From contig JADJCM010000010.1 in assembly GCA_016703225.1 (NCBI GenBank), forward strand, positions 62,001 through 126,000: 64,000 nt of DNA, written 5' to 3'. Positions 56,636-64,000 of this stretch are shown piece after piece (the stretch's first letter is position 1; each line of letters opens with the position of its first letter). The DNA comes from Lysobacterales bacterium (GTDB lineage: Bacteria; Pseudomonadota; Gammaproteobacteria; Xanthomonadales; Ahniellaceae). A model generated the notes under the pieces. The model was not told the origin of the DNA. It did no database searches and worked only from the letters and a program-made list of their open reading frames with translations. The position numbers and the translations under genes are program-made.

Positions 56636-59174
56636 TCAGAGCGGCTGCTGGCGGGCGGTGGCGATGCGGGTGGCGACGGCCTGCAGGCGCGCGGCGATGG
56701 CGTCTGCGGCGGCGGGTTCTGCCCCCAGCCAACGCCCGGCCACCGGATCGAACAGGCGCCGGCACTGTCGTCCCAGTTCGGTATCGATGCGTGCGCGCAG
56801 CGCGCGCGGTGACGGTGTCGCCCGCGGCCTCTGCGATGCGTGCAGCGACCAGATCGGCCAGCGGCCGCCAATGCGGTGTCGGCGTACCTTCGGCGTCATT
56901 GCCGACCTCATCGCGCAACCTGCGCGCCGTGGCGAGGTCGCCGCGCGTGATCGTGATCATTGCCTGCAGCAGCCGCAACTCGGTGGCGCGCGCGGAATTG
57001 TCGTCGACGTTGAGCACGGCGCCGCCAGCACCCGCCGCTGTGCGCGAGTCCGCGGGGGGAACCGCGTCGAGCAGCGCCAGCCAGGTGGCGGCCAGTGTCA
57101 TCGGCGTGCTTTCGCTGCCGTGCTGGGCATCGCGGAACGCCAGGATCGTCGACAGCTCGGAGCGCGCGCGCACCGGATCGTCCGCCGCCACCGCCACCTG
57201 CGCGCGCAGCAGGCGCGCCTCGTGGACATAACGCGAGCCGGGCGCATACAGCGCGCTGCGCCCGGCCAGCGCGTGTTCAACGCAGCGCTCGGCGAGTTCG
57301 GTGTTGCCAAGATCGAGTGCGATCGCGCCGAGCCACATCATGTCGGTGAGCAGGCCCGGGTGCTGCGCCGGCACCGTGGCCAGGGTGCGTTCGGCGAGGC
57401 GCAGAAGGGCATCGGCCGCGGCGCCGGTATCGCCCAGTTGGCGTCGTGCCATGCCATCGAGATAGTCGACGAACACCGATTCGTAGTCGTCATCCAGCTG
57501 CGCGGCAGTCGCGAACGCGCGCGCTTCCTGCACCTGCAGCAGCGCCCGCGCCGGATGTCCGCTGAACAGGCTGGTCTCGATGCGGTCGTTGCGGATGCCA
57601 AGGCACTGCAGCGGCTTCAGCACGGTGTCGTCGTCGCACAAGGCGAACTGGGCTTCGGCCAGCGCGCCGGATCGGGCGAAGTTGCGTTGCAAGCGGTACA
57701 GGTCCACCAGCCGCCCACGCACTTCCACCAGCAGCGCGTGGGTGTCCGGAACGTGCCCGGCAAGCAGGCGCTCGGCGCGCTCCAGCGCCTCGGCCGCCGC
57801 GTCGCCGCGTTCCAGCACCAGCAGGCTGCGGCCGAACTGCTGCAGCAGCGTCGCCTCCATTTCCGGATCGTCGGGAAAACGCCCGACCAGATCGCGCGCA
57901 GCATGCTCGAACATGACATCGACCCGGAGCGCCGGGTTGGGCGCCTGGTAGGGGTTGGCGCTCTGCACCATGCCGAGCATGAAATCGCGCGCGGCCAGCG
58001 CGCGGTCGCGCTCGACGTTGGCGCGCCGCGCCTGCGCCAGCGCGACCAGCAGGCCGAGCACCAGCGCGAGCAGCGCACTGCCCGAAATCGCGACCACGGT
58101 TCGATGGCGCAGCGCGAACTTGCGCAGGCGATACCAGCCGGTGTCGGGGCGCGCCCGGATTGGTTGGCCATCGAGATAGCGCGCGATATCGTCGGCGAAG
58201 TCCGACGCGGTCGCATAGCGACGTTCCGGTTGTGCGGCCAGCGCACGCACGAGGATGGTGTCGAGGTCGCCTTGCAACTCGCGGGCAAGGCGCTTGCGTT
58301 GCAGCGGTGGCCGCAGCGCCTCGTCGCCGAGCGTGGTCGCGACCACCTCGCTCGGCGTGCGCAGGCGCTCGCTGACGAGGTCGCGCAGGATGCGTTCCAG
58401 TCCGCCCTGGCGCTCGAAAGGACGCGCGCCGCACAGCAGTTCGTAGCCGATCACGCCGAGCGCGTACACATCGGCGGCGGTGCCGACATCGTCGCCGCGC
58501 AGCTGTTCCGGCGCCGCGTAGCCGGGCGACAGTGGCCGCACCCCGGTGCGGGTCAGCGTCTCTTCGTCGGAATCGTCGAGCAGGCGCGCGATGCCGAAGT
58601 CGAGCAGGTGCGGATGGCCTTCGCGGTCGACGAGCACGTTCTGCGGCTTGAGGTCGCGGTGCACGACGAAGCTTCGGTGCGCGAATGCGACTGCTTCGGC
58701 GATCTCGATCAGCAGGCGCAGGCGCGTGGCGATGTCCGGACGTTCGGCGCGCACGTGCTCCAGCAGCATGTGCCCAGCGATGTACTCCATCGTCAGGAAC
58801 ATGCGCCCATCGGCGGTGGTGCCGACGTCCAGCAGGCGCGCGATGCCCGGGTGCTGCAGGCGCGCGAGGATGCGGCGCTCGCGCTGGAAGCGTTGCGCGG
58901 CGACGCTGGAATCGCGACCCGCGAGCAACACCTTGACCGCGACCGCGCGCTCGATGTCGTCCTGGCGCCAGCGCGCGAGCCACACCGCCCCCATGCCGCC
59001 GCTGCCAAGCAGGCGTTCGACGCGATAACGCGGTCCAAGTTGCGGCTCCGCCGGCTGCAGGGCCGGACCGGAAATGCCTGGCGCAGTGACATGTTCGTCC
59101 AGGCCTGCGCCGGCGGGCGCGGGTTGCTGGTCTTCAGGTGTCGCGGTGGGCGTGCCAGGGAGCGAGGCGTTCAT
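56636..59174 (-). CDS. Ser/Thr protein kinase with TPR-like sensor, apparent frameshift
   Basis: Kinase domain ~50-335: GSGGMGAVW (57-65), K81, HRDLKPQN (172-179, D174) and DFG (192-194). Then a membrane helix (~360-382) and a TPR/alpha-solenoid extracytoplasmic part. Near 56801-56808 in a CG run the frame slips; uncorrected it ends as arginine-rich nonsense at 56589, overlapping rhomboid. Restoring a GC pair gives RALRARIDTELGRQCRRLF and ends QQPL at 56636, 18 bases before the rhomboid start, ~846 residues. PknB-like, inner-membrane. A AATAAT hexamer lies 8 bases before the ATG. Confidence 0.85.
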
Positions 59175-59254
59175 CGGTCCGGATTATTGCGCGCCCGTGG
59201 TCGCCGCGGGTGCGGCCTCGGCTACGATGGCGCACCCTCCCACCGCGACCGACC

Positions 59255-59818
59255 GTGAGCAAGCATCCCCTGCGCCTGCAATGGCTGCGTCGCCGCAAGC
59301 GCCTGCGGTGGATTCTGCGCATGCTGCCGCGGCGGGCCAACGTCGGCCGCTATCCGGTGATCCGGCGTTTCGCCGAGGCGGCGCGCACGCGCCCCTACCT
59401 GTGGTCGTTCAAGCGCGCAAACGTGCTGCCGGCGCTCTATGTCGGCAGCGTGCTGGCGTTCATGCCGACCTATGGGCTGCAGGTGTTGCTCGGTTTGCTC
59501 GCGGCATTCGTGGTGCGCGCCAACCTGACCATCATGATCGGTCTGCAGATGCTGACCAACCCGCTCACCGCAGCCCCGGTGTATCTGGTCACGCATGCGA
59601 TCGGGCAGTGGCTGATCGAGCGGACCGGCTACGGCGCTGCCCAGGCTGGCATCGGCAGTAGCGTCAACGCCTTGATCCTCGGCGGCCTCGTGGTCGGCGT
59701 CGTGGTCGCGGTGTTGCTCGATCTCGCCTGGCGCTTCCTGGCCTGGGAGGCTGAACGGTTTCTGCGCCGCTATCGAGAGTGGCACGCGCGCCACACCGCA
59801 GTTCCAGATCGGGCTTAG
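59255..59818 (+). CDS. DUF2062 domain protein
   Basis: 187 residues from GTG 59255. The DUF2062 core has two hydrophobic stretches (VLPALYVGSVLAFMPTYGLQVLLGLL and LILGGLVVGVVVAVLL) and PLTAAPVYLVTHAIGQ. The basic N-terminus (HPLRLQWLRRRKRLRW) is probably cytoplasmic. The role is unknown. It is divergent from the Ser/Thr kinase by 80 bases; its stop overlaps that of the convergent cupin by 4 bases. Confidence 0.82.
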   Translation: MSKHPLRLQWLRRRKRLRWILRMLPRRANVGRYPVIRRFAEAARTRPYLWSFKRANVLPALYVGSVLAFMPTYGLQVLLGLLAAFVVRANLTIMIGLQMLTNPLTAAPVYLVTHAIGQWLIERTGYGAAQAGIGSSVNALILGGLVVGVVVAVLLDLAWRFLAWEAERFLRRYREWHARHTAVPDRA

Positions 59819-60177
59819 GAGCGATCCACGATCAGGTAATGCTTGGTCATCGCCGCGAGCACTTCGAAGGTGCCGCGAAAGCCAGCCGGAATCAGCAGCG
59901 AATGACCCGCAGTGCAGTCGATGCTGTGGCCATCATCGGCGGTGAGGCGGCAGCGCCCGTGCGTGACGAAGAACAACTCGTCTTCGCGCTCGCCCATCTC
60001 GATGCGCCAACTGCCGACCTCGCTCGACCAGATGCCGGCGAACACTTCGCCGCTGGCATTGGTGTAGTGGTTCCAGGTGGTGCGCTGCGGGTTGCCGTCG
60101 ATGCGTCGCTCGGCGCGCGGGTGGTCGGTCTCGGGTTCGACCGGGTGCAGATCGAAGCGCAGTGCGTGCGGGGTCAT
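59815..60177 (-). CDS. Cupin-domain protein (DUF861-like)
   Basis: 120 residues from ATG 60177. A single cupin (GIWSSEVGSWRIEMGEREDELFF, GRCRLTADDG, HSLLIPAGFRGTFEV) of the DUF861/EutQ-like type. The small metal-binding barrel could bind an acid or sugar, but the ligand is unknown. Alone on its strand. Confidence 0.83.
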   Translation of the reverse strand: MTPHALRFDLHPVEPETDHPRAERRIDGNPQRTTWNHYTNASGEVFAGIWSSEVGSWRIEMGEREDELFFVTHGRCRLTADDGHSIDCTAGHSLLIPAGFRGTFEVLAAMTKHYLIVDRS

Positions 60178-60275
60178 GGCGTGCTTCCGTGGTCGATGCG
60201 GCGGCATCGGAACATGGCCGGAGGCGGCCTGGCAAGTCGCTACACTGCCGCCTTTCCGATCACCGAAGTGACCCG

Positions 60276-61856
60276 ATGAGCGCAAGCGCCAACAGCGGCC
60301 GGATGCCGCGCCAGATTCCCTACATCATCGCCAACGAAGCCTGCGAACGCTTCAGCTTCTACGGCATGCGCAACATCCTCACCAACTTCCTGATCAGCAG
60401 CGTCCTGCTTGCCTATCTGCCGGAGTCGGAACGCGCGGCGATGTCGAAGGAGGTGTTCCACACCTTCGTGATCGGCGTGTACTTCTTCCCGCTGCTCGGC
60501 GGCTGGCTCGCCGACCGCGTGTTCGGCAAGTACCGCACCATCTTCTGGTTCTCGATCCTGTACTGCGTCGGCCAGTTCTCGCTGGCGCTGTTCGTCGAGA
60601 ACCGCATCGGCTTCTATGGCGGGCTGTTGCTGATTGCGCTCGGTTCCGGCGGCATCAAGCCGCTGGTCGCGAGTTTCATGGGTGACCAGTTCGACCAGAG
60701 CAACAAGCACAAGGCCAAGCTGGTCTTCGACGCGTTCTACTGGATCATCAATTTTGGTTCGTTCTTCGCGTCGTTGTTCATGCCGATCATCTTGCGAAAT
60801 TACGGGCCGAGCGTCGCTTTCGGCGTGCCCGGCGTGCTGATGGTGATCGCGACCTTCTTCTTCTGGCTCGGTCGTCACCAGTACGTGCACGTGGCGCCAG
60901 CGCCGCGCGACCCGCATTCCTTCCTCAATGTGTCGCTGACGGCGCTGAAGACGCAGCGGGCCGGCGTCCCCAATCCCGGACTGATGCTTGCCTGGCTTGG
61001 TGTCGCGCTGGCGTTCGTCGCGCTCGCGTTCTTCGGCCAGCTCGGTCTCGTCTCGTCGTTCTGCCTCGCCATCGTCTGCATCATCGCGTTCGGCGGCATC
61101 GGCACCTCGTTGCAGATCGAACGCGCGCGCGGCAGGCATCCGGACGAAGCTGTCGACGGCGTCAGCGCCGTGCTGCGCATCTTGATCGTGTTTGCGCTGA
61201 CCACGCCGTTCTGGTCGCTGTTCGACCAGAAGGCCTCGACCTGGGTGATCCAGGGCAATGCGATGCTGATGCCCGATCACTTGTGGTGGTGGCCGAGCAT
61301 GCTGGTCAAGGACGCGGCGCAGATGCAGGCGCTGAATCCGATCCTGGTGATGCTGCTGATTCCGTTCAACAACATCGTGCTGTATCCGCTGCTGAACCGC
61401 ATTGGTTTGCAGGTGACGGCGCTGCGGCGCATGGGCTTCGGCATCGCGTTTTCGGGCGTGGCCTGGATCGTCGCCGGCGTGCTGCAGCTCTGGCTCGACC
61501 AGGGTGATTCGGTGTCGCTCGCCTGGCAGATCGCGCCGTATGCGTTGCTGACCTTTGGCGAAGTGCTGGTCTCGGCCACCGGCCTCGAGTTCGCCTACAG
61601 CCAGGCGCCGGCGCGGATGAAGGGCGTGATCATGGCCTTCTGGTACCTCGCGGTGACCATCGGCAATCTCTGGGTGCTGCTTGCCAACACCACGATCAAG
61701 CAACCCGCCGTGCTCGAGAAGGTCGCCGCGATGGGCTTGAGTGCGAACGCTTTTCTGATGTTCTTCTTCGCCGCCTTCGCACTCGTCTGCGCAGCCCTGT
61801 TCGCGCTCTACGCCCGCGTCTATCCGATGCAGGACCACTACCGCAAGGTGGGGTGA
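60276..61856 (+). CDS. POT/PTR-family proton-dependent oligopeptide transporter
   Basis: 526 residues with about 14 membrane helices. The N-terminal ANEACERFSFYGMRNIL is the ExxERFxYYG-type POT signature; the GGWLADRVFGKYRTI segment after helix 2 is also typical. It imports di/tripeptides with protons through the inner membrane. It could instead belong to a nitrate or amino-acid subgroup, but the ExxER motif favours peptides. It is a single-gene unit; a TACACT sequence lies about 30 bases before its ATG. Confidence 0.93.
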   Translation: MSASANSGRMPRQIPYIIANEACERFSFYGMRNILTNFLISSVLLAYLPESERAAMSKEVFHTFVIGVYFFPLLGGWLADRVFGKYRTIFWFSILYCVGQFSLALFVENRIGFYGGLLLIALGSGGIKPLVASFMGDQFDQSNKHKAKLVFDAFYWIINFGSFFASLFMPIILRNYGPSVAFGVPGVLMVIATFFFWLGRHQYVHVAPAPRDPHSFLNVSLTALKTQRAGVPNPGLMLAWLGVALAFVALAFFGQLGLVSSFCLAIVCIIAFGGIGTSLQIERARGRHPDEAVDGVSAVLRILIVFALTTPFWSLFDQKASTWVIQGNAMLMPDHLWWWPSMLVKDAAQMQALNPILVMLLIPFNNIVLYPLLNRIGLQVTALRRMGFGIAFSGVAWIVAGVLQLWLDQGDSVSLAWQIAPYALLTFGEVLVSATGLEFAYSQAPARMKGVIMAFWYLAVTIGNLWVLLANTTIKQPAVLEKVAAMGLSANAFLMFFFAAFALVCAALFALYARVYPMQDHYRKVG

Positions 61857-61900
61857 GGCAAGCACCGGCGCGGGGGTCGGTCTACCCGCAAGACCGGCGC

Positions 61901-61906
61901 TAGAAT
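61901..61906 (+). promoter_or_regulatory. -10 hexamer of hicBA
   Basis: TAGAAT lies 24 bases before the hicB ATG, with GGAGA as the Shine-Dalgarno. A clear -35 is not visible. Confidence 0.4.
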
Positions 61907-61930
61907 CAAACGGGAAATCGGAGAATCGCC

Positions 61931-62140
61931 ATGAAGTTCAATATCGAGTGCGAGCGCGAACTGGACGGACGATGGCTGGCTGAGGTGACCGGTCTACCCG
62001 GCGCGATGGCCTATGGCACCAGCGCCGATGAGGCCATGGGTCGCGCCGAAGCACTGGCGCTGCGTGCCCTTGCGGAACAACTCGAGCACGGCGAGGTTCG
62101 GGCGCTGGAAATCAGCATCTCGCTTCCTGTTGCGGCATGA
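61931..62140 (+). CDS. HicB-like antitoxin
   Basis: 69 residues of HicB/DUF1902 type (MKFNIECERELDGRWLAEVTGLPGAMAYGTS). It has a partial RNase-H-like fold and no C-terminal HTH, as in short HicB proteins. The stop overlaps the toxin start by 4 bases, antitoxin first. Confidence 0.8.
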   Translation: MKFNIECERELDGRWLAEVTGLPGAMAYGTSADEAMGRAEALALRALAEQLEHGEVRALEISISLPVAA

Positions 62141-62349
62141 GTGAGTGGCCTTCCTGCAAGGCGAGGCGAGTACTTGCGGCACTGATCTGCATCGGATGGC
62201 AGCCGAAGCGTCAGACCGGTTCTCACCGGACGTTGTCCAGGACTGACTGGCCGGATTTCGTATTCGCGTTTCACGACGGCGACGAGATCGGTCCGCGCAT
62301 GCTTGCGCGCATTGCCAAGCACACCGGCTTGCGGCCCAACGACCTGTAG
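62137..62349 (+). CDS. HicA-like mRNA interferase toxin
   Basis: 70 residues, dsRBD-like fold with the catalytic-type histidine in QTGSHRTLSR and the C-terminal RMLARIAKHTGL. The HicB-first order is the less common but known arrangement. It is translationally coupled to hicB. Confidence 0.82.
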   Translation: MSEWPSCKARRVLAALICIGWQPKRQTGSHRTLSRTDWPDFVFAFHDGDEIGPRMLARIAKHTGLRPNDL

Positions 62350-62495
62350 GAGTCGATGCAATCGGGAGCGCGCGTGCGCATTCGCTTGGCGGCGTACGCA
62401 CTTCGGATCGGAAGGGCGCAGCGACGGTGCATCCGTGCGGCGCAGGCCCGATCTGGCGTCGGCGCCGCGCTTTCATTGACGATCGAGCGACGTGC

Positions 62496-63236
62496 TCAGT
62501 GCCGCTGCAGCCACGCGTGATAGATGCCGCCGATGTAGCCCAGCAGCAGGAACGGGGAGGCGTAGAACGCGAGCACGGTGGTCACCAGCACGACCACGTA
62601 GGCGGTGTCGTTGGGGCCGCGCTCCGAATCGCGGATGCCGGACATGATGCTGAAAACGACGTGTTCCAGGTTCAGCACGGTCAGCGCGAATACGATCAGG
62701 GCCATCGGCAGCAGTGTGCCGATGACGACGGCGAAGGCCGACAGCTGGCCGACGCGCTGGAGGAACACCGCGTAGAGTGCAAGCCGCCACACCGCGACCA
62801 CCGCGAGGAAACCGGCGTTGAGGGTCGCCGCGGTGTCCATGCTGGTGAAGCGCTCCACCGGAATCGCATAGAGCAGGGCCGGTGGCGATGTCAGCGTGAC
62901 GAACAGCAGCACGTTGCGAAACGACCAGTGCTGCGGTCGCAGCGGCGCGATCAGCAGCCACAGCATCAGGGACAGCACCAGCACATAGGCGACCGACCCC
63001 AGTCCGGCCAGTTGCCAAAGCTCGGCGCGCGGGTTGTCCCAGTAGCGACCGATGCCGGCCAGCCAGGTGACGACCAGGCCGAACCCGAGCGACTCCGGCC
63101 AATACTGCAGCAGCGCCGGGCTCGGCTGGCGGAAGCTCAGGAAACGCCCGACATCCGCCAACAGCAGCGCGAACGAAAACGGTGGCGGTGCGGGCGCAGG
63201 CGTCGCGGGCAAGTCGGATTCCATGGTCGAGTTCAT
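62496..63236 (-). CDS. Yip1-family membrane protein
   Basis: 246 residues. Five to six membrane helices after a short basic/proline-rich N-terminus (ATPAPAPPPF); the arrangement (LLQYWPESLGFGLVV, SVAYVLVLSLMLWLLIA, VVIGTLLPMALIVF, LVTTVLAFYASPFLLLGY) fits the Yip1/DUF1282 families. Inner-membrane, function unknown. It stands alone between two toxin-antitoxin modules. Confidence 0.65.
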   Translation of the reverse strand: MNSTMESDLPATPAPAPPPFSFALLLADVGRFLSFRQPSPALLQYWPESLGFGLVVTWLAGIGRYWDNPRAELWQLAGLGSVAYVLVLSLMLWLLIAPLRPQHWSFRNVLLFVTLTSPPALLYAIPVERFTSMDTAATLNAGFLAVVAVWRLALYAVFLQRVGQLSAFAVVIGTLLPMALIVFALTVLNLEHVVFSIMSGIRDSERGPNDTAYVVVLVTTVLAFYASPFLLLGYIGGIYHAWLQRH

Positions 63237-63402
63237 CGCGAGGGGTTCTGGCGGCGGGGAGGATGGTGCGACCCTACCCGAACTTCACCAGGAACCGCTG
63301 CCGGAGACGATGCGCAGTTCTGCCCAATGGCCCGCATCGCCGACCACCAAATGCCTTGGTCGGATCGGTTTGGAGAGCGATTCGGCACGGCCCACCTCGC
63401 GC

Positions 63403-63430
63403 TTGCTATATGCATTCGTATGCGTATCAT
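63403..63430 (+). promoter_or_regulatory. brnTA promoter (leaderless)
   Basis: TTGCTA (63403-63408) and TATCAT (63425-63430) are 16 bases apart, and the -10 ends 6 bases before the brnT ATG. Between and overlapping them is a direct repeat ATGCAT/ATGCGT, a candidate BrnA operator. Confidence 0.6.
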
Positions 63431-63436
63431 CGGCTC

Positions 63437-63712
63437 ATGCGCTTCGTATGGGACGAGTCCAAGCGGAAAGCCAACCTGAAGAAGCACGGATTGGACTTCG
63501 CCGACGCCCATCGGGTGTTTGCGGGCCCGATGGTGCTGTTCGAGGATGATCGAGAAGATTACGGCGAGCAGCGCATGATCGGAGTTGGGGTTCTCGATGC
63601 GCTGATTGTGCTGATCGTGCACGTGGAGAGCACCGACACCATTCGCTTGATTTCGATGCGCAAGGCAGACCGAGATGAAACGCACATCTACTACCAGGAA
63701 GTCGGGCTCTGA
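63437..63712 (+). CDS. brnT: BrnT-family toxin
   Basis: 91 residues. BrnT is a RelE-fold ribonuclease; the conserved start RFVWDESKRKANLKKHGLDF and the FEDDREDYGEQRMIGVG part are evident. Its end overlaps brnA by 38 bases in another frame. Toxin first is usual for this family. The ATG 63437 lies at the predicted transcription start. Confidence 0.93.
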   Translation: MRFVWDESKRKANLKKHGLDFADAHRVFAGPMVLFEDDREDYGEQRMIGVGVLDALIVLIVHVESTDTIRLISMRKADRDETHIYYQEVGL

Positions 63713-63992
63713 CGAGGCGCCCAAGCTGAAGGCCTCCGACTTCGCGCGCGCGAAGTTTCGCGTTGCCGGCAAGCAGGTCGAACGCACCGAGTGGCAAGCC
63801 GCGGTGCGCGAGCGCGTCGGCAAGGAGCGCATCACCATCATGATCGATACCGACGTGCTGGCCGCGTACAAGGCTAGGGCCGGTGCGCGCGGCTACCAGA
63901 CGCTCATCAATCAGGCGCTGCGCAATGCGCTGCTCGGAGATCGGATCGAGGCGGCCATCCGCAAGACGATTCGGGAAGAGCTGCGCGGTTGA
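63675..63992 (+). CDS. brnA: BrnA-family antitoxin
   Basis: 105 residues. It has a BrnA-like C-terminal ribbon-helix-helix (RITIMIDTDVLAAYKARAGARGYQTLINQALRNAL). It neutralises BrnT and represses the operon. The N-terminal ~50 residues (MKRTSTTRKSGSDEAPKLK) are basic and charged. It begins within brnT. A conserved start at 63675 is preferred, but a later start is possible. Confidence 0.9.
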   Translation: MKRTSTTRKSGSDEAPKLKASDFARAKFRVAGKQVERTEWQAAVRERVGKERITIMIDTDVLAAYKARAGARGYQTLINQALRNALLGDRIEAAIRKTIREELRG

Positions 63993-64000
63993 GTTTGCTG

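Overview
This is a high-GC gammaproteobacterial chromosome segment, most likely from the order Xanthomonadales (Lysobacteraceae/Rhodanobacteraceae type). The main evidence is gene order: clpS-clpA, infA-aat, trxB, ftsK-lolA-rarA-crcB-serS, together with nudJ-mnmA-hflD, the LPS-core genes kdkA and a heptosyltransferase, and REP-like palindromes of the GTAGGAGCG type. Most of the window is densely packed housekeeping chromosome, and coordinates below were refined from reading frames, start sites and frame continuity.

Layout. 1-8.6 kb: a partial PilZ-like gene coupled to ispG, a secreted beta-helix protein, an EamA transporter, a small lipoprotein and three envelope genes. 8.6-14.4 kb (minus strand): acnA, a HigBA-like toxin-antitoxin pair, and the translationally coupled nudJ-mnmA-hflD unit. 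14.4-30.4 kb: clpS-clpA, a di-heme peroxidase-like protein, infA, aat, a COG3146 protein, trxB, then ftsK-lolA-benE-rarA-crcB-serS and tRNA-Ser(UGA). 30.4-32.6 kb: a small islet between two tRNA-Ser genes with a truncated gene, an IS4-type transposase remnant and an IS630-family element. 32.8-41.6 kb: DUF6165, a giant secreted metalloprotease, LPS-core genes, an MBL-fold hydrolase, moaC and xseA. 41.7-49.7 kb: a multidomain receiver/degenerate GGDEF-EAL regulator, a three-gene 2-oxoacid:acceptor oxidoreductase module and a DUF922 protease. 49.7-52.4 kb: an IS1111-type element, three copies of an 82-bp palindromic repeat and a FitAB/VapBC pair. 52.5-59.2 kb: a six-gene minus-strand unit (Ser/Thr kinase, rhomboid, Mla/Mce lipid transporter). 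59.2-64 kb: DUF2062, cupin and POT transporter genes, then HicBA and BrnTA toxin-antitoxin pairs.

Three signals stand out. (1) At least eight genes have a TANNNT-like -10 hexamer exactly six bases before the start codon, which implies leaderless transcripts. (2) Two unrelated secreted proteins end in the same FR(D/N)GFE tail, which looks like an unnamed C-terminal sorting tag. (3) Three otherwise intact genes (hflD, the MBL hydrolase, the Ser/Thr kinase) each carry one indel; correcting it restores both a sensible C-terminus and tight junctions with the next gene. These indels may be assembly errors or real phase changes.
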